A DNA stretch of 64,000 nt from Cupriavidus pampae (GCF_914271485.1 NZ_CAJZAG010000002.1:310001-374000), one strand, 5' to 3'; counted from the stretch's first letter, positions 26,995 to 36,463 are shown. The notes: generated by a model not told the origin, from the letters alone. Numbers and translations are program-made.

Positions 26995-27204
26995 TCATGA
27001 CGCTTGTCTTCGCTGCCACTCGTCGGCGATGTCCCCCATGGTCACGTTCGAGCCTTCGCGAATCCATGCCATGAACGGTCGGTCGAACGCGAAATTCGGG
27101 CCGCACTCTGCGATCAGGAAACGGCGTACGTTTTGTGTGTTGCGGTAGGCCTTGTCGACCACGGTACTGCGGGTGATATGACCACCGTGCCAATCAAAGG
27201 GCAT
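26995..27204 (-). CDS. DUF6434 small protein
   Basis: A 69-residue protein matching the DUF6434 pattern: FDWHGGHITRSTVVDKAYRN, TQNVRRFLIAECGPNFAFDRPFMAW, then MGDIADEW. In larger homologues this domain sits beside a SAP DNA-binding domain, absent here. GGAGG five bases before the ATG fixes the start. It lies 29 bases downstream of the kinase gene on the same strand. Function unknown. Confidence 0.8.
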   Translation of the reverse strand: MPFDWHGGHITRSTVVDKAYRNTQNVRRFLIAECGPNFAFDRPFMAWIREGSNVTMGDIADEWQRRQAS

Positions 27205-27233
27205 CGTACCTCCGTCAAGGTGTGCAGGCCGTA

Positions 27234-27758
27234 TCAAGTTGATTTGCTTAGAAGCGAGGGCCGCGCTGCAAGGACCGCTTGCAATCTGACCTCAACCGCA
27301 TCGTCGCCCTCCAGATAAAGCACCTTGCAGGTCCGGGCCGCCAGCCACTGGCGATGCCGCGCAAGGCTTCGGCCTTCCGCAGTACCTTCGTCGTACTGCG
27401 CGGCCCATGCGAGGAACTCCGGATCGGCTTTGCCGAACCTCCGCTCCTCGCGCAACTGTAAGCGGGCCAAGCGAGTTGCCGTTGGCACGTAGAGAAAAAC
27501 GACAAGGTCGAACGCATCTTCAAGGGCTTCGCCCCACCCCATCAGGGCACCCGCTACTACGGCATCCGAGCTCGCGCGAAGGTCGCTCAGTAGCGCCGCA
27601 AGGCGCTCCTCTTTCTCGAACCTTTGCTGATACGGTGGGTCCGTAGGGCGCCAGAAATAGTCGTCCGTCTCGAGCAACCGCGCATGCGTGGCGCCTGCAA
27701 CCGCAGCTGCCAACGTTGACGTACCGGAACCGGCGGCGCCTGTGATCAGGATGTGCAT
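27234..27758 (-). CDS. P-loop nucleoside/nucleotide kinase-like ATPase
   Basis: A 174-residue P-loop protein of the AAA_18/adenylate-kinase-like group: HILITGAAGSGTSTLAAAVA forms the nucleotide loop, LLETDDYFW a substrate-side acidic motif, and LVVFLYVPTATRLARL the strand before the LID-like segment. The Walker A lysine is replaced by threonine (GSGTST), a variant known in some cytidylate-kinase-like proteins. Start at the ATG giving MHILIT; it has only a weak ribosome site. Substrate unknown. Confidence 0.82.
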   Translation of the reverse strand: MHILITGAAGSGTSTLAAAVAGATHARLLETDDYFWRPTDPPYQQRFEKEERLAALLSDLRASSDAVVAGALMGWGEALEDAFDLVVFLYVPTATRLARLQLREERRFGKADPEFLAWAAQYDEGTAEGRSLARHRQWLAARTCKVLYLEGDDAVEVRLQAVLAARPSLLSKST

Positions 27759-27991
27759 GACGTGCGGGGATTCTCGAATGTTGGGGATTGTAGCAATGCC
27801 TTCCAGAACCATTTGGTAGTTGTTTCTATTGCTACTGCGTCATGTGGGAGCAGTCCATTGAAGCGTTCATGACAGCCTCCCACATCTCCAGTTGGCAAGG
27901 TCGTCACCTTCAATGCACCGCCGAACATTTGCTTGCCCGCGTTGATGGCGGTGGCAACTCTCAAAGCAAATCCTGCCCCCCTCGACTGTTC

Positions 27992-28034
27992 CTATAGATA
28001 TAGACAAAATAAGCCGTCTCGTTACTATCTATAG
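27992..28034. promoter_or_regulatory. inverted repeat in promoter of HipB-like gene
   Basis: CTATAGATA (27992-28000) and its perfect complement TATCTATAG (28026-28034) are separated by 25 bases, the second arm ending two bases before the ATG. Spaced TATC-containing inverted repeats before an Xre/HipB gene are typical autoregulatory sites. The two arms leave no room for a Shine-Dalgarno site. Confidence 0.5.
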
Positions 28035-28036
28035 CT

Positions 28037-28390
28037 ATGCCAAAGACAGCTCGCGCCATATCCCAACTTCCTCCAGCCACCGCGTCAGCTATCAAAAAGC
28101 TCGGCGCCGATCTGGCTATTGCTCGTTTGCGCCGCAAGGAATCACTCCGAACTTGGGCGAAGCGGATGGGCATCTCAGTGGGTACTCTTCAGCGGCTCGA
28201 AGCGGGCGACCCGACGGTAGCAGTCGGGATCGTCGCCACGGCACTCTGGCTTATCCAACGCGATGGCGAGTTGCGAAGTCTCGCTGCACCTGAGCATGAT
28301 CAGAGCGCGATCGAAATTGATGTACGAACGGCCATCGAACTCGGCCGCGCACGAGCTAAGGCGGCTGCCTTTACTCGCTCGACCAAGTGA
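28037..28390 (+). CDS. Xre/HipB-like transcriptional regulator
   Basis: A 117-residue protein with a helix-turn-helix at about 22-75 (LGADLAIARLRRKESLRTWAKRMGISVGTLQRLEAGDPTV), the pattern of HipB antitoxin-type regulators, followed by an alpha-helical tail. HipB normally precedes a hipA kinase gene, but none follows; the next gene is on the other strand. It is therefore an orphan regulator or the remnant of a toxin-antitoxin pair. Confidence 0.82.
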   Translation: MPKTARAISQLPPATASAIKKLGADLAIARLRRKESLRTWAKRMGISVGTLQRLEAGDPTVAVGIVATALWLIQRDGELRSLAAPEHDQSAIEIDVRTAIELGRARAKAAAFTRSTK

Positions 28391-28454
28391 TGACATCCGA
28401 CGTTCGCCGCGATAGATTTCCAATCACATTCGCTGCTGTCAATTCCAGAGACAC

Positions 28455-29066
28455 TTATCCCCGCGGCCCGCGCCGCATGACGCGGCGGACTACGGTTTGG
28501 CGGGCGTTGGCGACTTCGCGGACCTTGTCGTTTGCGGCGCGTAGGCGGTCGATGACTGCTGCGCGGCGTTGGGCGATTTCTTCGGGGGACTCCAGGTCGG
28601 CGTAGCTGGCTTCGCCGGCGGATGGTGGCGTGCCGGGAAGCGTCTGGTTCAGCAGTGCTTGCATGGCGTCTGGTAGTGGGTGCCCCGCTCTTGCCAGCCT
28701 TGCGCGCTCTAGCTCAAACATCGCGATGCTGATTTCCGTCACGGCGACGTAGTCCCAGCGTGTGGGCACGGCGGCTTCGGAGAACCAGATTTCGCCTTCG
28801 CCAGGAGCGATGAGTGCCACCACGTCATGGCCGCGGACTTCGAAGCGGAGCATGTCGGGGCGCGGGTGTGAGAACGCGCGGTCGAGGTAGCGGCGGTACG
28901 CCAGTGCGTCGATGCGATTCGTCGCGTCGGCCTGTGGGTCGTCGGGCGATACGAAGACACGCTCTTCGCGTGGTCGCGTGCCTAGCGAGACTTCGCGGTA
29001 TGCGATCGGAGCGAAGGGGATGTTGGCTTCAGGCATCGGCATCCGGCGGCAGCCGGTCTCCGGCAT
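28455..29066 (-). CDS. hypothetical protein
   Basis: A 203-residue soluble protein I do not recognise. It is charged, with no signal peptide or membrane helix, and ends in an Arg-rich helix (AAVIDRLRAANDKVREVANARQTVVRRVMRRGPRG). The first ATG is preferred because GAGG lies seven bases before it; ATGs at 29042 and 29036 are alternatives with poorer sites. Coding bias is good over the whole frame. Neighbours give no hint of function. Confidence 0.62.
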   Translation of the reverse strand: MPETGCRRMPMPEANIPFAPIAYREVSLGTRPREERVFVSPDDPQADATNRIDALAYRRYLDRAFSHPRPDMLRFEVRGHDVVALIAPGEGEIWFSEAAVPTRWDYVAVTEISIAMFELERARLARAGHPLPDAMQALLNQTLPGTPPSAGEASYADLESPEEIAQRRAAVIDRLRAANDKVREVANARQTVVRRVMRRGPRG

Positions 29067-29234
29067 GAGAAGGCCTCATTATCGCGGGCGTGTACGTATT
29101 CGTCGTGACCCATTTGTGCGGACCGTGGCACCCGGGCAACGACATGGGAACGAAAAAAGCACCAAAACGCGTCACGCACTACTGCACCAAACCGGGTACA
29201 CTGCAAGCGTTTGCGGTCAACCCTTTCGGAAAAC

Positions 29235-29897
29235 ATGGAGTCCATGCAAGAGCTTCGGGCCACGAATCTGCGGGAGCAGGTGGTGGAACGTGTGCGATCG
29301 GAGATCGTGTCCGGGCGCACGCCTGCCGGTACGGTGTATTCGGTGCCGGGCCTCGCCAATGACCTCGGTGTGTCGACCACACCGGTACGTGAAGCGCTAC
29401 TCGAACTGAGCCGCAATGGCCTGCTCGTACCGATGCGCAATCGCGGTTTTCGGGTCGAGGCGTTGTCGCTGGAAGCGCTGGACAACCTGTTCACCATGCG
29501 CGAATTGCTGGAGCGCTTTGCGCTCGAGTCTCTCGCGCGTCAGGGCCTGAAGGATCCGAAGCCGGTGCGCGAGCTCGCCGATGCCGTCGGTCGCGCGGTC
29601 GAGCGCGGTGACGTGGCTGGCTATATTGCTACCGACCGCGCGTTTCACGAGGCGCTGGTGGCGCAGCTTGGCAATCCGCTGCTGACCCGCCTCATCATGC
29701 AGTTGCGCGACGATATGCGCCTGTATGGCATCGACTCCGACGAAGGCAAGCAGCGTCAGCGTGACTCCGTGCAGGAGCATTACCAGATGGTCGATCTGGC
29801 GATTCGCCAGGACGTGACGGCGATCGGTGAACTGATCAGCCGCCATATCCTCGCGTGGAAACCGCTGTTCCGCTCCGCGCTCGCGCAGCAGGCCTGA
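29235..29897 (+). CDS. GntR-family regulator, FadR subgroup
   Basis: A 220-residue regulator with an N-terminal winged helix (about 8-75; LREQVVERVRSEIVSGRTPAGTVYSVPGLANDLGVSTTPVREALLEL) and a helical FCD ligand domain (about 90-215) with the metal-site pattern DRAFHEALVAQLGN and later EHYQMVD and RHI. It converges on the aldehyde dehydrogenase gene, whose operon it may control. Start chosen at the ATG giving MESMQELRA; a second ATG three codons on is possible. Confidence 0.9.
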   Translation: MESMQELRATNLREQVVERVRSEIVSGRTPAGTVYSVPGLANDLGVSTTPVREALLELSRNGLLVPMRNRGFRVEALSLEALDNLFTMRELLERFALESLARQGLKDPKPVRELADAVGRAVERGDVAGYIATDRAFHEALVAQLGNPLLTRLIMQLRDDMRLYGIDSDEGKQRQRDSVQEHYQMVDLAIRQDVTAIGELISRHILAWKPLFRSALAQQA

Positions 29898-29919
29898 CGG
29901 TTAGCGCATCGACCGTCAG
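29894..29919. terminator. hairpin built on two convergent stop codons
   Basis: Eight-base arms CTGACGGT and ACCGTCAG with a ten-base loop lie where the GntR and aldehyde dehydrogenase genes converge; each arm holds one gene's stop codon. Likely a shared terminator, though no T-run is present. Confidence 0.4.
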
Positions 29920-31514
29920 CGCATCGACGGATACCGATAGTCCTGCGCCGGCACCCACGTCTCCTTGACCGTGCGCGGCGAGGTCCAGCGCTGCAGGTTC
30001 AACATCGAACCGGCCTTGTCATTGGTACCGCTGCGCCGTCCGCCACCAAACGGCTGCTGCCCCACCACCGCGCCCGTGGGCTTGTCGTTGAGGTAGAAGT
30101 TGCCCGCGCTGAAGCGCAGCCGCGCACTCGCCTGGGCAAGGGCGCGCGCATCGTTGGCGAACACCGCGCCGGTCAACGCATAGGGACTGGTGGTATCGAC
30201 GGTGGTCAACACCTCCGACCACGTATGGTCCGGATACACCATCACCGACAGCACCGGCCCGAAGATCTCCTCGCGCATCGTCACGGCCTGTGGATCGTCG
30301 ACCTCGATCACCGTCGGCTTCACAAAGTACCCTTCGCTGTCGTCATAGGTGCCGCCCGCCAGCACGCGATGGCCATCGGCGCGCGCGCGATCGATATGGC
30401 CCGCGATGCGATCGAAGGCCTTGCGATCGATCACCGCGCCCATAAAGTTCGAGAAGTCCTCGACATTGCCCATACGGACCGTCGCGAGGTCATCGAGCAG
30501 CCGCGCCTTGATCTTCGGCCACAGCGACGCCGGCAGATACGCGCGCGATGCCGCGCTGCACTTCTGCCCCTGATACTCGAACGCGCCGCGCAGCAAGGCC
30601 ACCGCAACCGCATCGGCATCGGCCGACGCGTGCGCGAGCACAAAGTCCTTGCCACCGGTCTCGCCCACCAGACGCGGATAGCTGCGATAACGCGGCAATC
30701 GTTGAGCCACCTGCTGCCATAGCGCGTCGAACACCTCGGTCGAGCCCGTGAAGTGCAGGCCCGCAAAGTCCGGCGCGTCGAGCACGGCTTCTGACACCGA
30801 CGACGCCGCGCCCGGTACGAAGTTGATCACGCCGGGTGGCAGTCCCGCGGCCTCCAGCAGCTCCATAAACAGATAGTTGCTCAGCGACGCCGTGAATGCG
30901 GGCTTCCACACGACCGTGTTGCCGAGCAAGGCCGGTGCGCAAGGCAGATTGCCCGCGATCGCCGTGAAGTTGAATGGCGTAACCGCATAGACAAAGCCTT
31001 CGAGCGGCCGATAGTCGAGCGCGTTGCGCATGCCGGGGCCGGAGATCGGCTGCTGCTGCATCAGGTCGCGAGCAAACGCCACGTTAAAGCGAAGGAAATC
31101 GATCAGCTCGCATGCCGAATCGATCTCCGCCTGGTACGCGGTCTTGCTCTGCCCGAGCATCGTCGCGGCATTGAGCTTCTGGCGCCATGGTCCGGCGAGC
31201 AGGTCCGCGGCACGCAAAAAGATGGCCGCGCGTTGATCGAATGGCATCGCGGCCCACTCGACTTGCGCGGCCACCGCGGCGGCAATCGCACGCTGCACGT
31301 CGGCCGGACCGGCCTGGCTCACCGTGGCCAGTTGGCGGCGATGGTCGTGCGGGGCGCATAACGGTTGCGCGCCGCTGCCACGCAGGCGCTGGCCATCGAT
31401 AACAAGCGGAATCTCGGTGATCAGGCCGGCGTGGTGCGCCAGCGCGGCGCGCAGGTCCGCGCGTTCAGCAGAGTCGGGCGCGTAGTTGAGGACAGTTTCG
31501 TTAGTGATGTTCAT
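29916..31514 (-). CDS. pruA: glutamate-5-semialdehyde (P5C) dehydrogenase-type aldehyde dehydrogenase
   Basis: A 532-residue NAD-dependent aldehyde dehydrogenase close to stand-alone P5C dehydrogenases (ALDH4 type): PFNFTAIAGNLPCAPALLGNTVVWKPA, LHFTGSTEVF, catalytic Glu in VGETGGKDF, catalytic Cys in EYQGQKCSAASRAY, and EEIFGPVLSVMVY. It normally makes glutamate from the proline breakdown product. No putA-like gene is nearby, and its neighbours are a fatty-acid-type transporter and a molybdoenzyme, so a different semialdehyde substrate is possible. Start at the ATG; a TTG nine bases earlier is an alternative. Confidence 0.88.
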   Translation of the reverse strand: MNITNETVLNYAPDSAERADLRAALAHHAGLITEIPLVIDGQRLRGSGAQPLCAPHDHRRQLATVSQAGPADVQRAIAAAVAAQVEWAAMPFDQRAAIFLRAADLLAGPWRQKLNAATMLGQSKTAYQAEIDSACELIDFLRFNVAFARDLMQQQPISGPGMRNALDYRPLEGFVYAVTPFNFTAIAGNLPCAPALLGNTVVWKPAFTASLSNYLFMELLEAAGLPPGVINFVPGAASSVSEAVLDAPDFAGLHFTGSTEVFDALWQQVAQRLPRYRSYPRLVGETGGKDFVLAHASADADAVAVALLRGAFEYQGQKCSAASRAYLPASLWPKIKARLLDDLATVRMGNVEDFSNFMGAVIDRKAFDRIAGHIDRARADGHRVLAGGTYDDSEGYFVKPTVIEVDDPQAVTMREEIFGPVLSVMVYPDHTWSEVLTTVDTTSPYALTGAVFANDARALAQASARLRFSAGNFYLNDKPTGAVVGQQPFGGGRRSGTNDKAGSMLNLQRWTSPRTVKETWVPAQDYRYPSMR

Positions 31515-31544
31515 GGTATTCAAGCTCTGGTCAGATCGAGTTCA

Positions 31545-32999
31545 TCAATGCGCGGGGATCACAGGCGGGTGATAGCTGAAGGTCGCCATCAGCAGCGCCG
31601 CCACCGTAATCACGATCGGGGTATGGATCAGGAACTGCACGGCCGTGTACCCGACCAGATCTTTCGACTTGAGCTTGAGAATGCCGAGCAGCGGCAACAT
31701 CCAGAACGGATTGATAAAGTTGGGCAACGTCTCCGCGATGTTGTAGACCATCACGGTCCAGCCAAGGTGCGCGTGCAGATCGTTGGCGGCGGTCATGATG
31801 TACGGCGCCTCGATAACCCACTTGCCACCGGCCGACGGGATAAAGAAGCCCAGCACCGCCGAGTAGATACCCACCAGCACCGAGAAAATGCCCGAGTCAT
31901 GCGCAAGACTGACGAACCAGTGCGCAATCTCGTCGGACAGCGTCACGCCCTGCGCATTGCCGACCTTGGTCAGCATGTAGCCGATACCGCCGTAGAACGG
32001 AAACTGCAGCAGCACGCCCCCGACGCTCGGCATCGCACGCACGAAGCTTTCGAGGAAGCTGCGCGGACGCCAGTGCAGCAGCAGGCCCAGCAGCAGGAAC
32101 ACGAAGTTGTACGTGTTGAGCTGCGACATCGTGATAAACGGATTGCCGCTGCGGAACGCGTTCCACAGCCAGCCTGCGGCCAGCAGCACCACCACGATCG
32201 TCAGCACCGGGCTGAACTCGAGGAAGTCGCCGGGACGCTTGCGCTGCGAGGGGGTCAGATGGTCATCCTCGAGCTCCACGCCGAGATCCTCGGCGGTCCG
32301 CGTGGCGCTGCGACTGGGCGCGGTCATATGGCAGATTACCGCCGAGACCACTGTCACGAGCACGATTACCAGCAGGTTCTGCCACGTGAGGATGGTCTCG
32401 CTGAAACCGATCACGCCGGTAATCGGCAGCAGCGACGCCGGAATGCTGGCCGGCGTGGCCTGCAATTGCGCGGCCGAAGAACTCATGCCGAGCGTAAAGC
32501 CGCAGCCCATACCAAGGTAGGCAGCGGCACCGGCCGCGCGATAGTCGAGCATCAGCGATCGTCGCCGCGCCATCTCGCGCACCAGCAGCCCCGAGAAGAT
32601 CAGGCTGAGCCCCCAGTTGACCAGCGATAGCGCGATGCTGAGTACGCCCACGAAGACGATCGCACCGCGCGACGTCCTGGGAATCTGCGCGAGCCGGCGC
32701 AACAGCGCGGCCACCGGTGGCGACATCGCCAGCACATAGCCGGTGATGGCAACCATCGTCATCTGCATCGTGAACGGGATGATGCTCCAGAAGCCGTCGC
32801 CGAACGCCTTGCTCGTGGCCATCGGATTGCCGCTGTGCAGCACGGCGCCCAGCCCGACCACGGCGCAGGCGACGACCACGAACACGTAGGCATCCGGAAA
32901 CCATTTCTCGGCCCAGGCGACGATGGCCTGCGAAAAGCGCTCCATGGAGGTGGTGGCGGGCGCCAGGTCTGCGGCCGGCCGGGATTGCGGTTGGGACAT
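31545..32999 (-). CDS. atoE: short-chain fatty acid transporter, AtoE family
   Basis: A 484-residue polytopic membrane protein with about 11-12 helices, matching AtoE short-chain fatty acid transporters: WAEKWFPDAYVFVVVACAVVGLGAVL, GFWSIIPFTMQMTMVAITGYVLA, LVNWGLSLIFSGLLVREMARR, LNTYNFVFLLLGLLLHWRP, FFIPSAGGKWVIEAPYIM and GWTVMVYNIAETLPNFINPFWMLPLLGIL. It lies between the molybdoenzyme (48 bases upstream) and aldehyde dehydrogenase (30 bases downstream), all on one strand, so it probably imports the substrate of that pathway. Confidence 0.92.
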   Translation of the reverse strand: MSQPQSRPAADLAPATTSMERFSQAIVAWAEKWFPDAYVFVVVACAVVGLGAVLHSGNPMATSKAFGDGFWSIIPFTMQMTMVAITGYVLAMSPPVAALLRRLAQIPRTSRGAIVFVGVLSIALSLVNWGLSLIFSGLLVREMARRRSLMLDYRAAGAAAYLGMGCGFTLGMSSSAAQLQATPASIPASLLPITGVIGFSETILTWQNLLVIVLVTVVSAVICHMTAPSRSATRTAEDLGVELEDDHLTPSQRKRPGDFLEFSPVLTIVVVLLAAGWLWNAFRSGNPFITMSQLNTYNFVFLLLGLLLHWRPRSFLESFVRAMPSVGGVLLQFPFYGGIGYMLTKVGNAQGVTLSDEIAHWFVSLAHDSGIFSVLVGIYSAVLGFFIPSAGGKWVIEAPYIMTAANDLHAHLGWTVMVYNIAETLPNFINPFWMLPLLGILKLKSKDLVGYTAVQFLIHTPIVITVAALLMATFSYHPPVIPAH

Positions 33000-33047
33000 G
33001 ATATGCCTCGTTGCGATAAACGTGGTGGGGGATCTCGGGCGCCGTGG

Positions 33048-36000
33048 CTATCGGCGCAACACGATGGGGGTTAGCGGTACAGCCATGCAGGTCAGGCAGC
33101 GATCGGGCGGGCCGTCCCATGGCGTCATATGGGCGACCTTGCCTTCGACGACGGTCATCACGCAGCTCTCGCACTGGCCCACGCGGCAGCCATTGGGCAA
33201 CCGCACGCCGGCCTGCTCGGCGGCGTCGAGCACCGTGCCGCAGGCGGGGGACCATTCGAAGGTGCGAGCGGAATCCGCTTCTGCGTCGGGCCCTGCGCCG
33301 GCACCGGCATCGAGCACGCGTACCGATCGCGGCGCGAGCGTGCGGGGTATCTGCACGTCGGCGGAGAACGTTTCCTCGAAGATGTCGAAATCGGGCAGGC
33401 CCCTGCCCTTCAAGGCCGCGCGCACGTTGCTCAGGAAACCCGGCGCGCCACACAGGTAGGCCAGTGGGCGTTGCGCGACCAGGGCGTCGGTGAGCATCGA
33501 GAGCTCGGGGGCTGACGTACCGTGCGCAAAGAACAGCTCTACATTGCCAATGCGCGCCGCCAGTTGTTCAAGCACTTTAGCGAACGGATGCGCGACGCCG
33601 GGCCGCGCCAGATGCACCAGCACGACGGGCGGCGTGGCATGGCCGCGCGCGCGACGTTGAGCCAATGCTTCCAGATGGCCGACGAATGGCGTGATGCCGA
33701 TGCCGCCGGCCACCAGCACAATCGGCCGCGGCGTCTGCGTGGGAATCGTGAACACGCCCGCTGGCGTGGACAACAGCACGGTGGCGCCGACATCGAGTTC
33801 ATGTAGCCGCGACGACATGCGGCCCGGCGGATGGTCTGCCGTGCGGGCCAGCCGCACAGCGATCGACAATTCACGCGGCGACAGATTGGGGCCGATCAAT
33901 GAATACGCGCGACGGGTGTCCTGGTCTGGCAACGACACCACCACGTGCTGCCCCGGCAGGAAGTCCGGCAACGGGCCACCATCTTCGGGAGCGAAGTCGA
34001 AGCGCTCGACATCCTCGACCATGCGCTGCTTGGCGACGATACGGAATGCGCGCGCGCCGGGCCATGCGCCGTGATTGGCGGCGAGGTCGGGTTCGATGCG
34101 GCACATCGTTGCACGCAAGGGCACCGAACCGCTGACGGGGTCGCGCTCGTCATCGCTGAGAATGGCGTTGATGTTCGAGGTGGCGACACCGTGCGCGGCG
34201 GTATCGGCATGGCCGAGCGGCTCGCATCCCTGCCACCAGCCGAACTCGGCCACGGCTACCTGATCGTGCAGCGACGCGTCGATGCGCGCCTGCAGACGTA
34301 CCGTACCGAGCCGTGTGACCACGCGCATCCAGTCGCCGTTGTGCACGCCGATGGTTGCGGCGAAGCCGGCGCCGATCTGGATCTGCGGCGCTGGAGCCTT
34401 GCGGCGCAGCGACGCGACGTGCCGGTGCGATGAATGCACGTACCAGCCGCTTTTGGCGGTGGTGAGCACGGTTGGGTAGGCGGTCTGCGGAACGGGATGC
34501 AACACGCCCGGATGCTGCGCGGGTTCGACGAACGTCGGCAGTGGCGGCTGGCCGATGTCCTGCAGCGCCTCAACGTACAGCTCGACACGACGCGTAGGCG
34601 TGGCGAAACCCGCGACGGTGTACTTCTCGCGCGCAATCGGCTGCGGAAAACGCAGCCCTTCCGGCTGCCGGCGCAGATCGTCCACCGTTATCCCAAGCGG
34701 TGCGAGTTGATGATCCCACCCTGCCTCGATGCTGCCACCGAACATCTGATCCCGCATGCCCATGCGCGCGGCCAGCGCCATCACGATCTCGTAATCGGCG
34801 CGCGCCTCGCCCGGCGGGGTGACCATGCGCGGGCGCAGTTGCACGTGTTCGACGGCTGCCTGCGAAATCTCGAAACCACACTTGAGCGCCTCGCGCTCCC
34901 ACGGCAGATTGGCCGGCAACACCAGATCCGCATGTTCCGCGGTCGGGTTCATGAACATATCGACGTGCACGTGGAAGTCGAGCGCATCGAGCATGCGCCG
35001 ATTGCGCGCGGCATCGGCCTGCGTGACCACGAGGTTGGTGCCAAAGCTGACCAGGGTCCGCACGCGATACGGTTCACCGTCGAGCACGGCGCGCGCCAGA
35101 TCGCGCGCGGTGATCCACCCATGCCGCGGGGGCCCGAGCGGCAGCTCCGCGAGCCCGAGCGCCTTGGCGCGCTGCGTCGCCGGCAGCAACTGCGTGTAGT
35201 CGTTGACGGTGCGATACGGCGGCGGACTGGTCCACAGATTGCCGCCCTCGCGATCGCACGCGCCGGTCAGGGCGTACAGCGTGGCGATCGCACGCTCGGT
35301 CTGCGTGGCGTTGGTATGCTGGCCAACACCGGTCCATGCGTGATAAGCCAGACGCGGCGCGTGCATAAACAGCGCGTTGAATTGCTCGATCTGCTCGCGC
35401 GGGACCCAGGTGATATTCGCCACGTGCTCGGGCGTATAAGCGTCTACGTGGCGCGCAAGCGCGTGCAGCACGCTGGCGTAGCGGCGCGTGTGGCCATGCC
35501 GGTCGCGGCATTCGCCTGCGCTCTGCAATGCCACGTCCTCGTCGTGGAACGGCGCGGACGGATCGAATGGCCGCAGCTCGCCACCCTGCGTGCGGACCAC
35601 ATAGCGTTCGCCCTCGCCCCTGTCGTTCAACTCGTCCAACCCTTCCGACTCTTCCCACAAGTCCGCCGCACGCAGCAGACGCTGCGTATCGAGATCGACG
35701 AGCAACGGTGCATTGGTCCAGTCCCGCACGAACGCCGCATCGAAGCTTTGCGTCGCAATCAGATGGCGAATCGCGCCGAGCGCCAACGCGGCATCGGCAC
35801 CGGGCCGCACCGGCAGCCACAGATCGGCCTGCTGGCCAGAGCCGTCCTGCTTGGGATCGATCACCACGACCCTGGCCCCACGCTGGCGCGCGGCCGCCAC
35901 GCGCGAGGCCTGCGCCAGCCAGGTGCGCGCCGGGTTGTGGCCCCATAGCACCACGACATCGGCATGGTCGAGGTCCGGCACACCAATGCCGCGGCCGAAC

Positions 36001-36458
36001 GTCAATGCATGCGCATAGTCCTTGTGCCAGCCGCAGATCTCCACCGCGTACAGCAGGTTGGGGCTGCCATAGCAGCGGATAAACCGTTCGACCCATTCGA
36101 AGCTGTCAACCATCGGCGTACCGCTGGGCGTGGTCACCGCGAACGCGACCGACTCGGCGCCATGGCGCGCGCGTTCGACAAGCAGGCGTTCCGCGATCTC
36201 GCCGAGCGCTTCGTCCCACGAGATCTCACGCCATTGCGGATCGGCCGCGCCGCGCGGCGTCGTACGCCGCAACGGCCGCGTCAGCCGCAACGGACTCGCG
36301 ACGAGTTCGGGTGCGGCTCGGCCCTTCGCGCATAGCGCGCCGCCCGTGGGATGCCCAGCCAGCGGCAGTACCTGCACCAAATGGCCCTCGTCATCTATCT
36401 CGTTCAGCGATCCGCAGCGGGATCGGCACAGTGTGCAGTAACCGACAACTTGCTTCAT
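33048..36458 (-). CDS. molybdopterin oxidoreductase fused to PDR-like NAD(P)H reductase
   Basis: A 1136-residue fusion. Residues 1-60 hold a [4Fe-4S] motif (Cys8, Cys11, Cys15, Cys43); about 60-640 the bis-molybdopterin catalytic domains with a likely Mo-ligand Cys in EICGWHKDYAH; about 670-790 the dinucleotide-binding cap (HSSHRHVASLRRKAP). From about 800 a flavin/NAD reductase follows (RRAYSLIGP flavin motif, GGIGITPFVGHLEAL nucleotide motif), then from about 1045 a plant-type [2Fe-2S] domain (CRVGQCESC with a later Cys in DRCLTC). That order is the phthalate dioxygenase reductase order. The protein could pass electrons between NAD(P)H and the Mo site in one chain. No Tat leader, so cytoplasmic. 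The start codon has no Shine-Dalgarno site. It leads the operon with atoE and pruA. Substrate unknown. Confidence 0.9.
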   Translation of the reverse strand: MKQVVGYCTLCRSRCGSLNEIDDEGHLVQVLPLAGHPTGGALCAKGRAAPELVASPLRLTRPLRRTTPRGAADPQWREISWDEALGEIAERLLVERARHGAESVAFAVTTPSGTPMVDSFEWVERFIRCYGSPNLLYAVEICGWHKDYAHALTFGRGIGVPDLDHADVVVLWGHNPARTWLAQASRVAAARQRGARVVVIDPKQDGSGQQADLWLPVRPGADAALALGAIRHLIATQSFDAAFVRDWTNAPLLVDLDTQRLLRAADLWEESEGLDELNDRGEGERYVVRTQGGELRPFDPSAPFHDEDVALQSAGECRDRHGHTRRYASVLHALARHVDAYTPEHVANITWVPREQIEQFNALFMHAPRLAYHAWTGVGQHTNATQTERAIATLYALTGACDREGGNLWTSPPPYRTVNDYTQLLPATQRAKALGLAELPLGPPRHGWITARDLARAVLDGEPYRVRTLVSFGTNLVVTQADAARNRRMLDALDFHVHVDMFMNPTAEHADLVLPANLPWEREALKCGFEISQAAVEHVQLRPRMVTPPGEARADYEIVMALAARMGMRDQMFGGSIEAGWDHQLAPLGITVDDLRRQPEGLRFPQPIAREKYTVAGFATPTRRVELYVEALQDIGQPPLPTFVEPAQHPGVLHPVPQTAYPTVLTTAKSGWYVHSSHRHVASLRRKAPAPQIQIGAGFAATIGVHNGDWMRVVTRLGTVRLQARIDASLHDQVAVAEFGWWQGCEPLGHADTAAHGVATSNINAILSDDERDPVSGSVPLRATMCRIEPDLAANHGAWPGARAFRIVAKQRMVEDVERFDFAPEDGGPLPDFLPGQHVVVSLPDQDTRRAYSLIGPNLSPRELSIAVRLARTADHPPGRMSSRLHELDVGATVLLSTPAGVFTIPTQTPRPIVLVAGGIGITPFVGHLEALAQRRARGHATPPVVLVHLARPGVAHPFAKVLEQLAARIGNVELFFAHGTSAPELSMLTDALVAQRPLAYLCGAPGFLSNVRAALKGRGLPDFDIFEETFSADVQIPRTLAPRSVRVLDAGAGAGPDAEADSARTFEWSPACGTVLDAAEQAGVRLPNGCRVGQCESCVMTVVEGKVAHMTPWDGPPDRCLTCMAVPLTPIVLRR

Positions 36459-36463
36459 GGTTT

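Noticed and set aside
27746..27964. 72-residue minus-strand open frame upstream of the P-loop kinase
   Set aside because: No ribosome site, no family, and it overlaps the kinase start; could be a gene remnant but I cannot support it.
28037..29066. Complete HipBA toxin-antitoxin locus
   Set aside because: The neighbour at 28455-29066 is on the opposite strand and shows no kinase motifs.
34434..35948. 504-residue plus-strand open frame antisense to the molybdoenzyme
   Set aside because: No recognisable motif; codon pattern is the mirror of the real gene.
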